Assembly (NCBI RefSeq): GCF_036323735.1
Contig: NW_026947367.1
Location: forward strand, 966,501-1,030,500
DNA: 64,000 bases
Direction: 5' to 3'
Source: Rattus norvegicus
Taxonomy: Eukaryota; Chordata; Mammalia; Rodentia; Muridae
Shown: one piece after another, positions 11,390-21,320 of the stretch
Layout of the letters: every line of letters starts with the position of its first letter
Numbering within the stretch: the stretch's first letter is position 1
Notes under the pieces: model-generated
What the model saw: the letters and a program-made list of their open reading frames with translations, nothing else
Database searches by the model: none
Told to the model about the DNA's origin: nothing
Program-made: the position numbers and the translations under genes

Positions 11390-11806
11390 AGGAGAATGTA
11401 TGATTTCTTTTCAGGGTCTGTCGGAAGACTTTGGATTCCGGGACAAATGTGGAATGACTTATAGATCCTTGGAAACTTTTGGATATTTTCAGAAACTCCT
11501 GGAAAAGTGGAAGATCCACGATCTCTATGGCAAGAGAGGAAGGTTTATCTGAACCTGGAATGTGTGGGGAAATTACCTGTCCAAGTTTGTCAGTAGAAGA
11601 GTCAGCAGAAGGTGGGCCAGTAACAGTGTGATCTTCTTTGAATCTTTCACTGTTCTCTCCAGTACTGTGTTTTGTAGATGTTGCTGGCACTCTGGCTACT
11701 AACTCATCAAAGTCCACATGTTCTTCATACCCAGTAGACATAACCCGGCTTTTATTTTTCACCTTCTCATGAATGGGCACTAAAGATGAGGCCACTCTTT
11801 ATCTAG
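11390..11806 (-). other. Coding-like open stretch of unknown identity, minus strand
   Basis: The minus strand is open for 243 codons from 11795 to 11064. Only the upstream part, roughly 11795-11390, is outside L1 sequence. That part has a balanced, hydrophilic composition rich in S, T, K, E and D (for example KVKNKSRVMSTGYEEHVDFD), unlike nearby AT-rich noise. A CAG|GTAATT donor-like site falls after the CAG at 11579-11577. A TAA two codons before the first GTG, and the lack of a convincing acceptor, argue against a simple intact exon. I do not recognise the protein. It could be a relic exon, a retrocopy fragment or chance. Confidence 0.3.
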
Positions 11807-11859
11807 TAGCAAGATGTAAGCAGATGTTCTGGTATCCCTGGTCCTCAGCATTGAGATGT

Positions 11860-12254
11860 GTTAAAAAAATAAATAAATAAAACACTTGTTTTATATGTTC
11901 CCACCACAGCTGTTATTTACAATATGTGTCAAAGAATCCAGACTCGCACCTAGTTAAATACTTCTTTAGTCATATTAATATGTAGCCTGTGGAATCTTAT
12001 ATTTCCAATTACTCCTTCCCATCGGCTCTAGGTTGCTGTCTATTTTATATTTACTTCAGATGTGAACGTATATTGCCATTATTTCATGTTACAGAGCAAT
12101 CATGTCTGAAAATGTTAATTTTAGTCCTGTTTTAATTACTCTGTTCCTCATGCACTGATTTCTGTGTGTGAATATCAGTTTCTGACTCATTATTTTGTCT
12201 CCTTAAATGATTCTTCTGTAACATTCTTTTTCAAAGTCTACTTTTAATTTTTAT
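11860..12254. other. AT-rich intergenic DNA with a short A-rich run
   Basis: An A-rich (AAAT)n-like run occupies about 11862-11882. The rest shows no gene and no recognisable repeat. Confidence 0.45.
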
Positions 12255-12270
12255 TTACACACGTGAGTGT

Positions 12271-12311
<41 letters not shown>

Positions 12312-12485
12312 CACATATGATCACTATATCCAAGAAAGCCAATAGGGGGCGGTAGATCTCCTGGAGCTGAAATAACAAGTGTTTATGGGTCAGAGGACTC
12401 GGGAGCCTTAATCCAAACTCAGATATTCTGTAAAAGCAGTTTGCATTCTTAATTACTATGTCGTCTCTGTGGCACCCTTTTAACA
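12255..12485 (-). mobile_element. B3/B2-type SINE with (GT)n tail and CTCF-like motif, minus strand
   Basis: (GT)n at 12271-12308 precedes GGTAGATCTCCTGGAGCTGA, AATCCAAACTCAGATATTC and a decayed GTCTCTGTGGC head: a diverged minus-strand B3/B2 SINE. The segment CCAATAGGGGGCGG at 12339-12352 agrees with the CTCF core consensus at 13 of 14 positions. Rodent B2-related SINEs are known carriers of CTCF sites. Confidence 0.8.
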
Positions 12486-12824
12486 TTTCTTCAATTAGTC
12501 CAGTTGTTTAGCACTTCCGTTAGATGTTGTGTGGGAAAAAACAAAACTTTTTAAAAGTTTTATCTTTAATAGGCACTTTTTTCTTCTGAGCAGAGAACTG
12601 GAACTTTAGAGTTATTTATTTCGGAAGTGAACTTGTGCCATCCTGCCTGTTTTGCAGTGGGTGTGATTTCGAATCTAACCACACCTGTACCTTTTGTTTT
12701 GATTCTCTGTTCTTTTCCTTGTTTTATTTTTTCCTTCAAGCTTTTCTACTACCAAGTTTTTTATTATATAAATATCTGGTCGTATTAATTATGTATGTCT
12801 TCCAGCTCAGCTTTTAATTCTCAT
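12486..12824. other. T-rich intergenic DNA, nothing recognised
   Basis: T-rich sequence with no coding support. A 60-codon hydrophobic frame at 12635-12817 reflects the T-rich composition. Confidence 0.5.
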
Positions 12825-12912
12825 GAGCACTGAGGACTGTGTCTGGCTGATCTCTGTTTTCAGCACCTAGGACAGCTCTTGGGTCTCAGCCACCTTAAGT
12901 GTTTGTTTAAAA
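12825..12912 (+). mobile_element. L2 LINE 3' end fragment, plus strand
   Basis: TCAGCACCTAGGACAGCTCT, followed by a CTTAAGTGTTTGTTTAAA end, resembles the L2 terminal region. Short and diverged. Confidence 0.5.
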
Positions 12913-12929
12913 AAGGGGCCTTTTCTTCT

Positions 12930-13012
12930 TATTTTACAGATGAGATGCCTCAGGAAGAGAAAGGTTATGGTAACGGAACACACAGGGATTCCTAACGTGG
13001 TTTCTGAGAGAC
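12930..13012 (-). mobile_element. MIR SINE fragment, minus strand
   Basis: ATTTTACAGATGAGATGCCT, then CAGGAAGAGAAAGGTTATGG and ACACACAGGGATTC, follow antisense MIR. It sits directly beside the L2 fragment. Confidence 0.65.
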
Positions 13013-13344
13013 TTAATGAGTTGAAGACAGAACAGGAGACCCTAGGTTTCATAGGTTTTTTCATACAAGGTTTTAGCCACAGAGGATGAAAGGTATCACG
13101 TTCAGTATGGCGAGAACAGCTTAGATTTTGGTTACTACAACTCAGTGTGGATCCGCTCACATCAGCCCCTACCTGGATGTGTGCCTTGCCTGGAAGAGTG
13201 TTAAGACAATTGCACATTGAATCCTGTTCTGACATGTAAGCATAATTGTTGAGGACAAATAATCTTTCTATGATTATAGCTATAAAAATTTATTGTTCTT
13301 GTGTTTATATATTTTGTTGTATTTATTGTATTTTGTTGCATTAT
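13013..13344. other. Intergenic DNA, nothing recognised
   Basis: A 122-codon minus-strand frame at 12867-13235 crosses the MIR and has no protein resemblance. Nothing else is supported. Confidence 0.45.
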
Positions 13345-13411
13345 GTTTGAGACAAGATCTTACAACGTATCTTTTGCTTGCCTGGAACTTGTTTTGTAGA
13401 CCAGGCTGATT
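13345..13411 (-). mobile_element. B1 SINE fragment, minus strand
   Basis: TTTGAGACAAGATCTTACAA, then TGCCTGGAACTTGTTTTGTA and GACCAGGCTGA, is antisense B1 sequence. Confidence 0.78.
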
Positions 13412-13761
13412 ATAAGAGAATCTTTAAAAAACATTCTTAGAAGCAAGTACAAGCAAGCCTGATTTTTACCTGTCTTGATGGACCTTGCCCTGGAGACCCA
13501 TGTTAATAAAGTAATGTGTGGAAAATATTGATTAACTGTTATTGATCCTCCTCTATAACTCTGCTGGGAAGGAGCCAAAAGAAAGCTCATTGCCAACATA
13601 CAGCCAGGCAGAAGCAAGGACAGAAATTGAAATCTTGAAAGAAGAGAGTAGGGACAAGGGCTTATATCCTGAATCCATGTGTTTATTCCAGGAAGCAAAA
13701 ACTAGCCTATAGTGATAAAGGCATCATCATGGTTTGAATATGTTTGACCCAGGCTTGTCCC
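13412..13761. other. Intergenic DNA, nothing recognised
   Basis: No gene or repeat was recognised between the B1 and B3-type fragments. Confidence 0.45.
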
Positions 13762-13840
13762 TTGCCTGACAACCTAAGTTTGATACCCAGGACCCATATG
13801 GTGGAAGGTGAGAGCTGACACTCACACGTTGTCCTTTACC

Positions 13841-13842
<2 letters not shown>
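13762..13842 (+). mobile_element. B3/B4-type SINE fragment, plus strand
   Basis: CTTGCCTGACAACCTAAGTT, GATACCCAGGACCCATATGG and GTTGTCCTTTACCTCC parallel the middle of B3/B4 SINEs. The usual CA/TG tail follows as the adjacent TG/CG array. Confidence 0.8.
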
Positions 13843-13892
<50 letters not shown>

Positions 13893-13910
13893 CGTGTGTG
13901 CGCGCGCGCA
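13843..13910. repeat. (TG)n(CG)n alternating array, Z-DNA-prone
   Basis: Sixty-eight bases of nearly strict purine-pyrimidine alternation: about 20 GT units, then (CG)5, (TG)3 and (CG)4 ending in CA. It begins at the SINE tail and directly precedes the truncated L1. Confidence 0.98.
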
Positions 13911-16900
13911 CTCTTACAGATTAAAAGTTGACTATTTCCTAGACAGATTCCAGGCAACGAAGTTAAATCAGAAACAGATAAACCAATTCAACAACCCCAT
14001 AACCCCTAAGAATATAGAAGCAGTCATTAAAGGTCTCCCAACCAGAGAGAACCCAGGTCCAGATGGGTATACTGAAGAATTCTATCAGACCTCCATAGAA
14101 GACCTCATACCGATACTATCCAAAATATTCCACAAAATTCAAACAGATGGAGCACTACCAAATTCCTTCTATAAAGCCACAATTACACTTATACCTAAAA
14201 CACAAAGACCCAACAAAGACGGTGAACTTCAGACCAATTTTCCTTATGAATATTGACGCAAAAATACTCAATAACATTCTGGCAAACCGAATCCAAGAGC
14301 ACATCAAAACAATCATACACCATGATCAAGTAGGCTACATCCCAGGAATTCAGGGAAGGTTTAATATATGGAAAACCATCAACGTGATCCATTATATAAA
14401 CAAACTTAAAACAAATCCACATGATCATTTCATTAGACGCTGAGAAAGCATTTGAAAAAATTCAACATCACATCATGATAAAAGTCTTGGAAATAATAGG
14501 AATTCAAAGCCCATAACAAAACATAGTAAAAGCCATATACAGCAAACTAGTTGCTAACATTAAACTAAATGGAGAGAAACATGAAGCAATTCCACTAAAA
14601 TCAGGGACTAAACAAGGTTGCCCACTCTCGCCCTACTTATTCAATATAGTTTTGAAGTTCTAGCCAGAGCAATCACACAACAAAAGGAAATCAAGGGGAT
14701 ACAGATTGGTAAAGAAGAAGTCAAAATATCACTATTTGCAGATGATATGATAGTACATTTAGGAGATCCCAAAAGTTACATCAGGGAACTACGTCAGCAA
14801 ATTGGCTGGGTAAAAATTAACTCAAATTATTCAGTAGCCTTCCTCGACACAAAAGAGAAATAAGCCGAGAAAGAAATTAGGGAAACGACACCTATCATAA
14901 TAGACCCAAACATTATAAAATACCTCGGTGTGATTTTAACAAAACAAGTAAAAGATCTGTACAATAAGAACTTCAAGACTCTGAAGAAAGAAATTGAAGA
15001 AGACTTCAGAAGATGGAAAGATCTCCCATGCTCATGGATTGGCAGGATTAATATAGTAAAATTGGCCATTTCACCAAAAGCGATCTGCAGATTCAATGCA
15101 ATCACGATCAAAAAACCAATCCAATTCTTCACAGAGTTAGACAGAACAATTTGCTAATTCACCTGGAATAACAAAAAACCCAGGATAGCTAAAAGTATTC
15201 TCAACAATAAAAGGACTTCAGGGGGAATCACTATCCTGAACTCAAGCAATATTACAGAGCAATAGTGGTAAAAACTGCATGGTATTGGTACAGAGACAGA
15301 CAGATAGACCAATGGAAAACAATTGAAGACCCAGAAATGAACCCATACACATATGGGCACCTGATTTTTGACAAAGGAGCCAAAAGAGTTCAATGGAAAA
15401 AAGATAGCATTTCAGCAAATGGTGCTGGATCAACTGGAGGTCAACATGTAGAAGAATGCAAATCAACCCATTCTTATCACCCTATACAAAGCTTAAGTCC
15501 AAGTGGATGAAGGACATCCACATCAAACCAGATCCACTCAAACTAATAGAAGAAAAATTAGGGCAACATCTCGATCACATGGGCACTGGAATAAATTTCC
15601 TGGACAAAACACCAATGGCTTATGCTCTAAGATCCAGGGTCGACAAATGGGATCTCATAAAACTGCAAAGCTTTTGTAAGGCAAAGGACACTGTGGTTAG
15701 GACAAAACGGCAACCAACAGATTGGAAAAAGATCTTTACCAATCCTACAACAGATAGAGGCCTTATATCCAAAATATACAAAGAACGCAAGAAGTTAGAC
15801 CGCAGGGAGACAAATAACCCTATTAAAAAATGGGGTTCAGAACTAAACAAAGAATTCACAGCTGAGGATTGCCGAATGGTTGAGAAACACCTAAAGAAAT
15901 GTTCAACATCATTATTCATGAGGGAAATGCAAATCAAAACAACACTGAGATTTAACCTCACACCAGTGAGAATGGCTAAGATCAAAAACTCAAGTGACAA
16001 CAAATGCTGGCGAGGATGTGGAGAAAGAGGAACACTCCTCCATTGTTGGTGGGATTGCAAACTGGCAAAACTATTCTGGAAATCAGTCTCGAGGTTCCTC
16101 AGAAAATTGGACATTTAACTGCCTGAGGATCCAACTATACCTCTCATGGGCATATACCCAAAAGATTCCCCAATATATAAAAAAGACACGTGCTCCACTA
16201 TGTTTATAGCAGCCTTATTTATAATAGCCAGAAGCTGGAAAGAACCCAGATGCCCTTCAAGAGAGGAATGGATACAGAAAATGTGGTACATCTACACAAT
16301 GGAATATTTCTCAGCTATCAAAAAGAATGATTTCATGAAATTCGTAGGCAAATTGTTGGAACTGGAAAATATCATCCTGAGTGAGCTAACCCAATCACAG
16401 AAAGACATACATGGTATGCACTCATTGACAAGTGGCTATTAGCCCAAATGCTTGAATAACCCTAGATGCCTAGAACAAATGAAACTCAAGACTGATGATC
16501 ATAATGTGAATGCTTCACTCCTTCTTTAAATGAGGAAAAAGAATACCCTTGGCAGGGAAGAGAGAGGCAAAGATTAAAACAGAGACTGAAGGAACACCCA
16601 TTCAGAGCCTGCCCCACATGTGACCCAGACATACAGCCACCCAATTAGACAAGATGGATGAAGCAAAGAAGTGCAGACTGACAGGAGCCGGATGTAGATC
16701 GCTCTTGAGAGACACAGCCAGAATACAGCAAATACAGTGGCGAATGCCAGCAGCAAACCAAGGAACTGAGTATTGTATGCCTGTTGAAGGAATCAGAGAA
16801 AGAACTGGAGGAGCTCGAAGGTTCTCGAGACCCCTTATGAACAACAATGCAAAGCAACTAGAGCTTCCAGGGACTAAGCCACTACCTAAAGACTATACAT

Positions 16901-17168
16901 AGACTGACCCTGGACTCTGACCTACCTCATAGGTAGCAATGAATATCCTTGTAAGATCACCAGTGGAAGTGGAAGCCCTTTGTCCTGCTAAGATGAACCC
17001 CAGTGAATGTGATTGTTGGGAGGGGCGCGTTAATGGGGGGAAGGGTAGGGGGAGGGGCTAGGGGGATGTTGACTGGGAAAACAGGAAAGGATATAACAAT
17101 CGAAATGAAATGAAATGAAATGAAAATGAGAAATACTCAAGTTAATAAAGAAAAAAAAGAAAAAAATT
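13911..17168 (+). mobile_element. 5'-truncated rat-type L1, plus strand, 3.2 kb
   Basis: Starts inside ORF2 upstream of the reverse transcriptase core, continues through the ORF2 C-terminus (stop at about 16440) and a full 3' UTR, and ends with AATAAAG plus an A-rich tail at 17147-17168. The 3' UTR has the G-rich purine segment at about 17035-17070 and a (GAAAT)n expansion at 17103-17126. No clear target-site duplication was found. Confidence 0.97.
13921..16442 (+). pseudogene. L1 ORF2 remnant (reverse transcriptase and C-terminal domain), broken
   Basis: ORF2 encodes the endonuclease and reverse transcriptase that copy L1 RNA into new genomic sites. Only the part from just before the reverse transcriptase to the C-terminus remains; the endonuclease is absent. 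The catalytic FADD motif is intact at 14735-14746, preceded by KSGTKQGCPLSPYLFNIV near 14600-14650. The C-terminal cysteine region (CWRGCGERGTLLHCWWDC) lies near 16004-16057. The frame is broken at about 14230, 14435, 14515 (TAA), 14650, 14861, 15157, 15430 and 16118, so no product longer than about 220 residues is possible. Dead copy, high confidence. Confidence 0.95.
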
Positions 17169-17886
17169 CTAAAAGGATTATGCATATTATTCATTCTGCA
17201 CTAGAGGGTTAGTGAATTTCAGTGGGATCAGGTTATGGGGTGTTTTCTTTCTGATGAATGTGCCTGCAAGTGTGTTAAAACAAAAGGCTTTGACATGTCA
17301 TTAATTAAATTAAAATAAATTAATAGTCTATTAAGAGATATTATGACAGAGCTTGACAGTAATAAAGATGGTCTAACTTCAGCACTGAGCCAAATGGATA
17401 CAGGGAGAGGATAATGGAAAGTGATGGGTACTCAAAAAAAATTGGAGAGAATTGATTTTGTCAGTTGTCAGCTGGTTTTGAAATTACATTTGCAGAACAA
17501 TGGAATGGAGATTCGGTATTGAAGGAGACACTTTAATGAATCAACATAACAAAGATTTGGAAATAATTCATCTCAAGATTATATTTAAGATGGAGAAATA
17601 GATCACACCTACAATAGTCTTAATGTACTTCTAGAAATTTTAAAATCAAAAAGTTGGAGATCATCTAGAATCTTTCCCAAAACTGAACAATGATGATTTG
17701 CATACTTACTCTTTTCTTACAAAGAAAATGTTTATGGAATGGATTTTGGGAAGGCTTCATTTCCCAACAAAGGAGACTCACTTAGATGCAGGCCTAGGCT
17801 AAGATGAGTTTCGTTTGCATGTGTTCCATTACGCATTCAGACATAGTTACTTTGTTTCTATGACTTCTCAAATGTGGGCTTGATTA
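17169..17886. other. AT-rich intergenic DNA, nothing recognised
   Basis: Repeat-free by eye and without coding signal. Confidence 0.5.
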
Positions 17887-18120
17887 GACTAGGTACACTG
17901 ATAATTGAGGACATTTTCTCATCTGTGACATACACTAGGTACACTGTTAATTGAGGACATTTTCTCATCTGTGACACAGACTAGGTACAATGATAATTGT
18001 GGACATTTTCTCATCTGTGACATAGACTATTTACACTGATAATTGTGGACATTTTATCGTCTGTGACATAGAATAGGGAAACTGATAATTGGAGGAATTC
18101 TTTTTTTGATCTGTGACATA
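17887..18120. repeat. 46-bp minisatellite, five tandem copies
   Basis: Units start at 17888, 17934, 17980, 18026 and 18072, exactly 46 bases apart. Each has ACTAGGTACACTGATAATTG or a variant, then GGACATTTTCTCATCTGTGA and CATA. The first three copies are closest; the fifth is most diverged and carries a short T-run insertion that replaces part of the unit. There are no unique spacers, so it is not CRISPR-like. Confidence 0.97.
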
Positions 18121-21100
18121 CTGTAATTCTATCTCTTGCCTGAGTATGTCCTGTGCAATGGGAACCTCTCTCACTCATTTTTCTTCACTTCAAGAAGGCA
18201 GTTGCCCTATGATGTTTAGACATTGCACCTACTCTGACGTGTGATGTGCAGTGAGCCATTACCAAAGAGTGTCACTGTAATCGTCTTGACCAGCAATCAC
18301 CTTCTGCTACAGTAAACCATTCCTCATCTAGCATGTTGCCTTGGCTCTTCCAATGCACTTCCGAGTGTGGAATTTATTTTTATACAAATGGTTAGCACTG
18401 TAACTACATTTCAGGACTTTCTTTATTCTGTCATTAGACTCGGGAAAAGATTTTAGATTTATAAGTTATGTTTCAGTCTAGGTCTCAGAAAGTTTTTTAT
18501 GTCAAATATAACATAAAAACTTCCAAATCTACCCCTAAAACATGCATTGGGTTAAGGAACCCAAAGGCCTTTTATTATTTTGATCATTCATACAAAGAAT
18601 TTCTCTTGCATCTAACTGATACAGACATGAATTGCACTGTTATTGTGTTGCCTCAGTGTCCCCTACTGCATTGGACCTGGACTTAGGGTTCACAATAGTC
18701 CAACTTTGTAGCAATTCACAATGTTGCATTTCCAAATACAAAAGAATCCCAACCCCTCTCCTTGAGTTTCTCACTATCAAAAATTCTGTTCTATTCTTCA
18801 AATCAAATTTTATTATAGGCCACAAATTTACTGAACTCATCTTGAACATTTCAGCATTTTAAAATATAACCTTTATAGAAAAGAAACAGAAGGGCACGGA
18901 TGTAACCATTTGGTAACTAAAAAAAAAAAAAACAAACTTAAAAATATACATAATGAAAAACGAGACATAACTATTTCTAACCATGCAACTTACCTCTAAT
19001 ATATCCTGAAATGATCACCACTATTTTTATATCAAATATTCATTTTTATTTATTTCTCAATATTTTATGCCATGTTTTAATACTGATTATGTGGAATCAG
19101 AAAAAGAATGTATTATTCTTTAACTTCAAGGATATAAAATAACTTACATTCTGATACATAACCCTGAATATTCTACATTCTCATGAGGAACAAAATAGCG
19201 TATAGGTAAAATTATTGTGTATGCATGTAGACTAGAAATTAAGTCTGTTATAAATATAAAGTTGAGACAACAACTTACCTTACTGTGAAAGGAAACTATG
19301 CTTGAGTATCTCCTCTGAACAAAGATGCATCATCATCCTTTCTCATGTGTAGGTCAGATTTATAGACACCATTGCTAGATATTTTCATGTAGGGATATAA
19401 AAAAAGTGAAATTAGTTTCTCAAATTATTATCTTATTTCAATATATACTACGTAGACATCCTGGAAAATATACTGATATATTTAAACTTCACATCATTCC
19501 TTTAGTGGTAAATAGGTTTGCTTTTAAAAGAAAAGTTGGGAGTTCAAAATGGATTTAAAATAAGAGTAACTGCTGTGCAAGTTTCATGACATCATTTGGT
19601 CCATGACTCGATACTGGAAAGTTGGAATCTAGTTATGCACCTGTGACGTGTGACATATACATGTGCAGACATATATGCAAATAAACATAGAGATGCACAC
19701 ACATTCATACATGAAGGAACACACACTACAAAAAAACATATACTTTCAAAGGTGGTTTTGTTTTGGTTTTTTTTTTTTGCTTTGCTTTCATTTACTAGTA
19801 ATGACTTATGCCTTTAATTATACCATAAAATCTGAGAAGGGGCTGACAAGTAGGAGGCAGGAGCTTCACATGTGAGAGCTTCAGAGCAGTTAGTACAAGG
19901 CTAAAATGAAAAACGTGAAAACTTTACTCAAAATCCTAAGAGTTTGAAATATAGATCAGGACCTGCCTGGCACACAGTAGATTATGGATTTGCTCTTCAC
20001 AACTGTTTTTTTTTTTTTTACTCAAATTTAAGGTGCTTCTCTATTGAATCGTTTTCAAATAACCAAATTGTGATTAATTTTTAGAATTCGTTTTGTGTTC
20101 AAATGTAAATCTCCTAATCTCTAACCTTTATCTCTGATTTTCTAAACGAGAAAAAGTATAGTATCATTCAATATATCTGGTCTATGTGTTGAATATTTTC
20201 ATTTTAAATGGATTTTTTATAGCATTATAGTTTTCCTGGGATTTACAGATTACCTCCTTGGATTATTAGGGGATACAGACTTAGAACCTTTCGGTAAGAC
20301 CTTCACTGATTCTTTCACACAATTTATCAATCCTCTTTCAGGAGACATTAGGACCTGTTGCTGAGCTGTGGCTAAGTTGAGTGTGGATTACAATAGTGTC
20401 GACATCCTTCTCCAATGTGAGCCATACATGTTCCTTAAACACATTCTTGAAAGATTGTTTCCATAATTCATGGTGTTTTCATTAGATAGCTACATTTTTC
20501 ATTTTTGGCGGATGTTTTTGAAGACTATTCTGGTATTTATGTCAATTGCCAAAACTATTTCGTGGAAATTTCTGTTTCTTTTCTGGATGCTTCTAGGAAC
20601 CGTGTTTCTGCTGTTTGTTGGGTTCAGTTTTATCACCTGGGTTCAGATTTCTTTTTATTTATCATGCCTGATATTTGTTTGTTTGAGTATTGTATTATTC
20701 TCATTGTTATGCCTGCATACTTTTCTCTTCATATTTTGACTTTTCCTCCTTTTAGTCTTCAGTAGACCCATGGCTTTTCCACCTGCAGGGAGCCTGTGTA
20801 TTTCTCATCACTATTTCTTGTGTATGAGGTGTTCTATTGAGTTATTACTTTTCAATGTCTAAGAGTATAGATTCTGGTTTTGGTATTCATGAAATTTGCA
20901 AAGATCATAACTTCTAGAATAACATGATATCCTTACCTTTTCATTTTTTAGTTTTTCTGGAATGATTAAAAATAACAATTTATAGAGAATAACAAGCATA
21001 AGCAAAATGTATATTGTGAACATATTTCTGCAAGAAGTCTCATGTATTGATGCAGCTGAAGTAACGAGAAATGCCATGCTCTCTGTGACTGTCCCCGCAC

Positions 21101-21210
21101 CTCCCTCCTCCTTTCCCCACAGTGATAGTATTTACTCATTTACTTCTCTTCTCCCCTTACATTTGTTTATTCATTAGTTGTGTGCTCAAATGATACAGTA
21201 TTCTAGTTAG
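18121..21210. other. Repeat-poor AT-rich intergenic DNA
   Basis: About 3 kb without a supported gene. Small open frames at 18468-18862 and 20470-20765 have no family resemblance; the second is T-rich and hydrophobic. A possible old B1-like trace lies near 19800-19940 and a short L2/MIR-like end (GCCTGGCACACAGTAG) near 19967-19982. Neither is firm enough to call. Confidence 0.5.
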
Positions 21211-21320
21211 TTGAGAGGACAATTTTCAGATGTGACTTATCAGCTTTGCCATGTGGGTCACAGGGATTGATCTTACCACTTCAAGCTCAGCTTGGCAAAC
21301 AACCACCCTTAGCCAGGGAA
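21211..21320 (-). mobile_element. B3-type SINE, minus strand
   Basis: GAGAGGACAATTTTCAGATG, TTTGCCATGTGGGTCACAGG, GATTGATCTTACCACTTCAA and GCTTGGCAAACAACC follow antisense B3. It is one of only two SINEs recognised between 14 and 39 kb. Confidence 0.8.

Noticed and set aside
11560..11806. Calling a complete coding exon on the minus strand
   Set aside because: There is a donor-like site, but no convincing acceptor, and a stop codon lies just upstream in frame. Reported only as an open coding-like stretch.
15620..16114. 164-codon minus-strand frame
   Set aside because: It lies antisense to the L1 ORF2 C-terminal region, a shadow of the true L1 coding frame.
17887..18120. Direct repeats that might suggest a CRISPR array
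   Set aside because: Units are head-to-tail without unique spacers, there are no cas genes, and the DNA is clearly rodent. It is a minisatellite.
20470..20765. Two overlapping plus-strand frames that look membrane-like (FLF, LLF runs)
   Set aside because: Hydrophobicity follows from T-rich DNA. Two different frames are open over the same bases and there is no family match.
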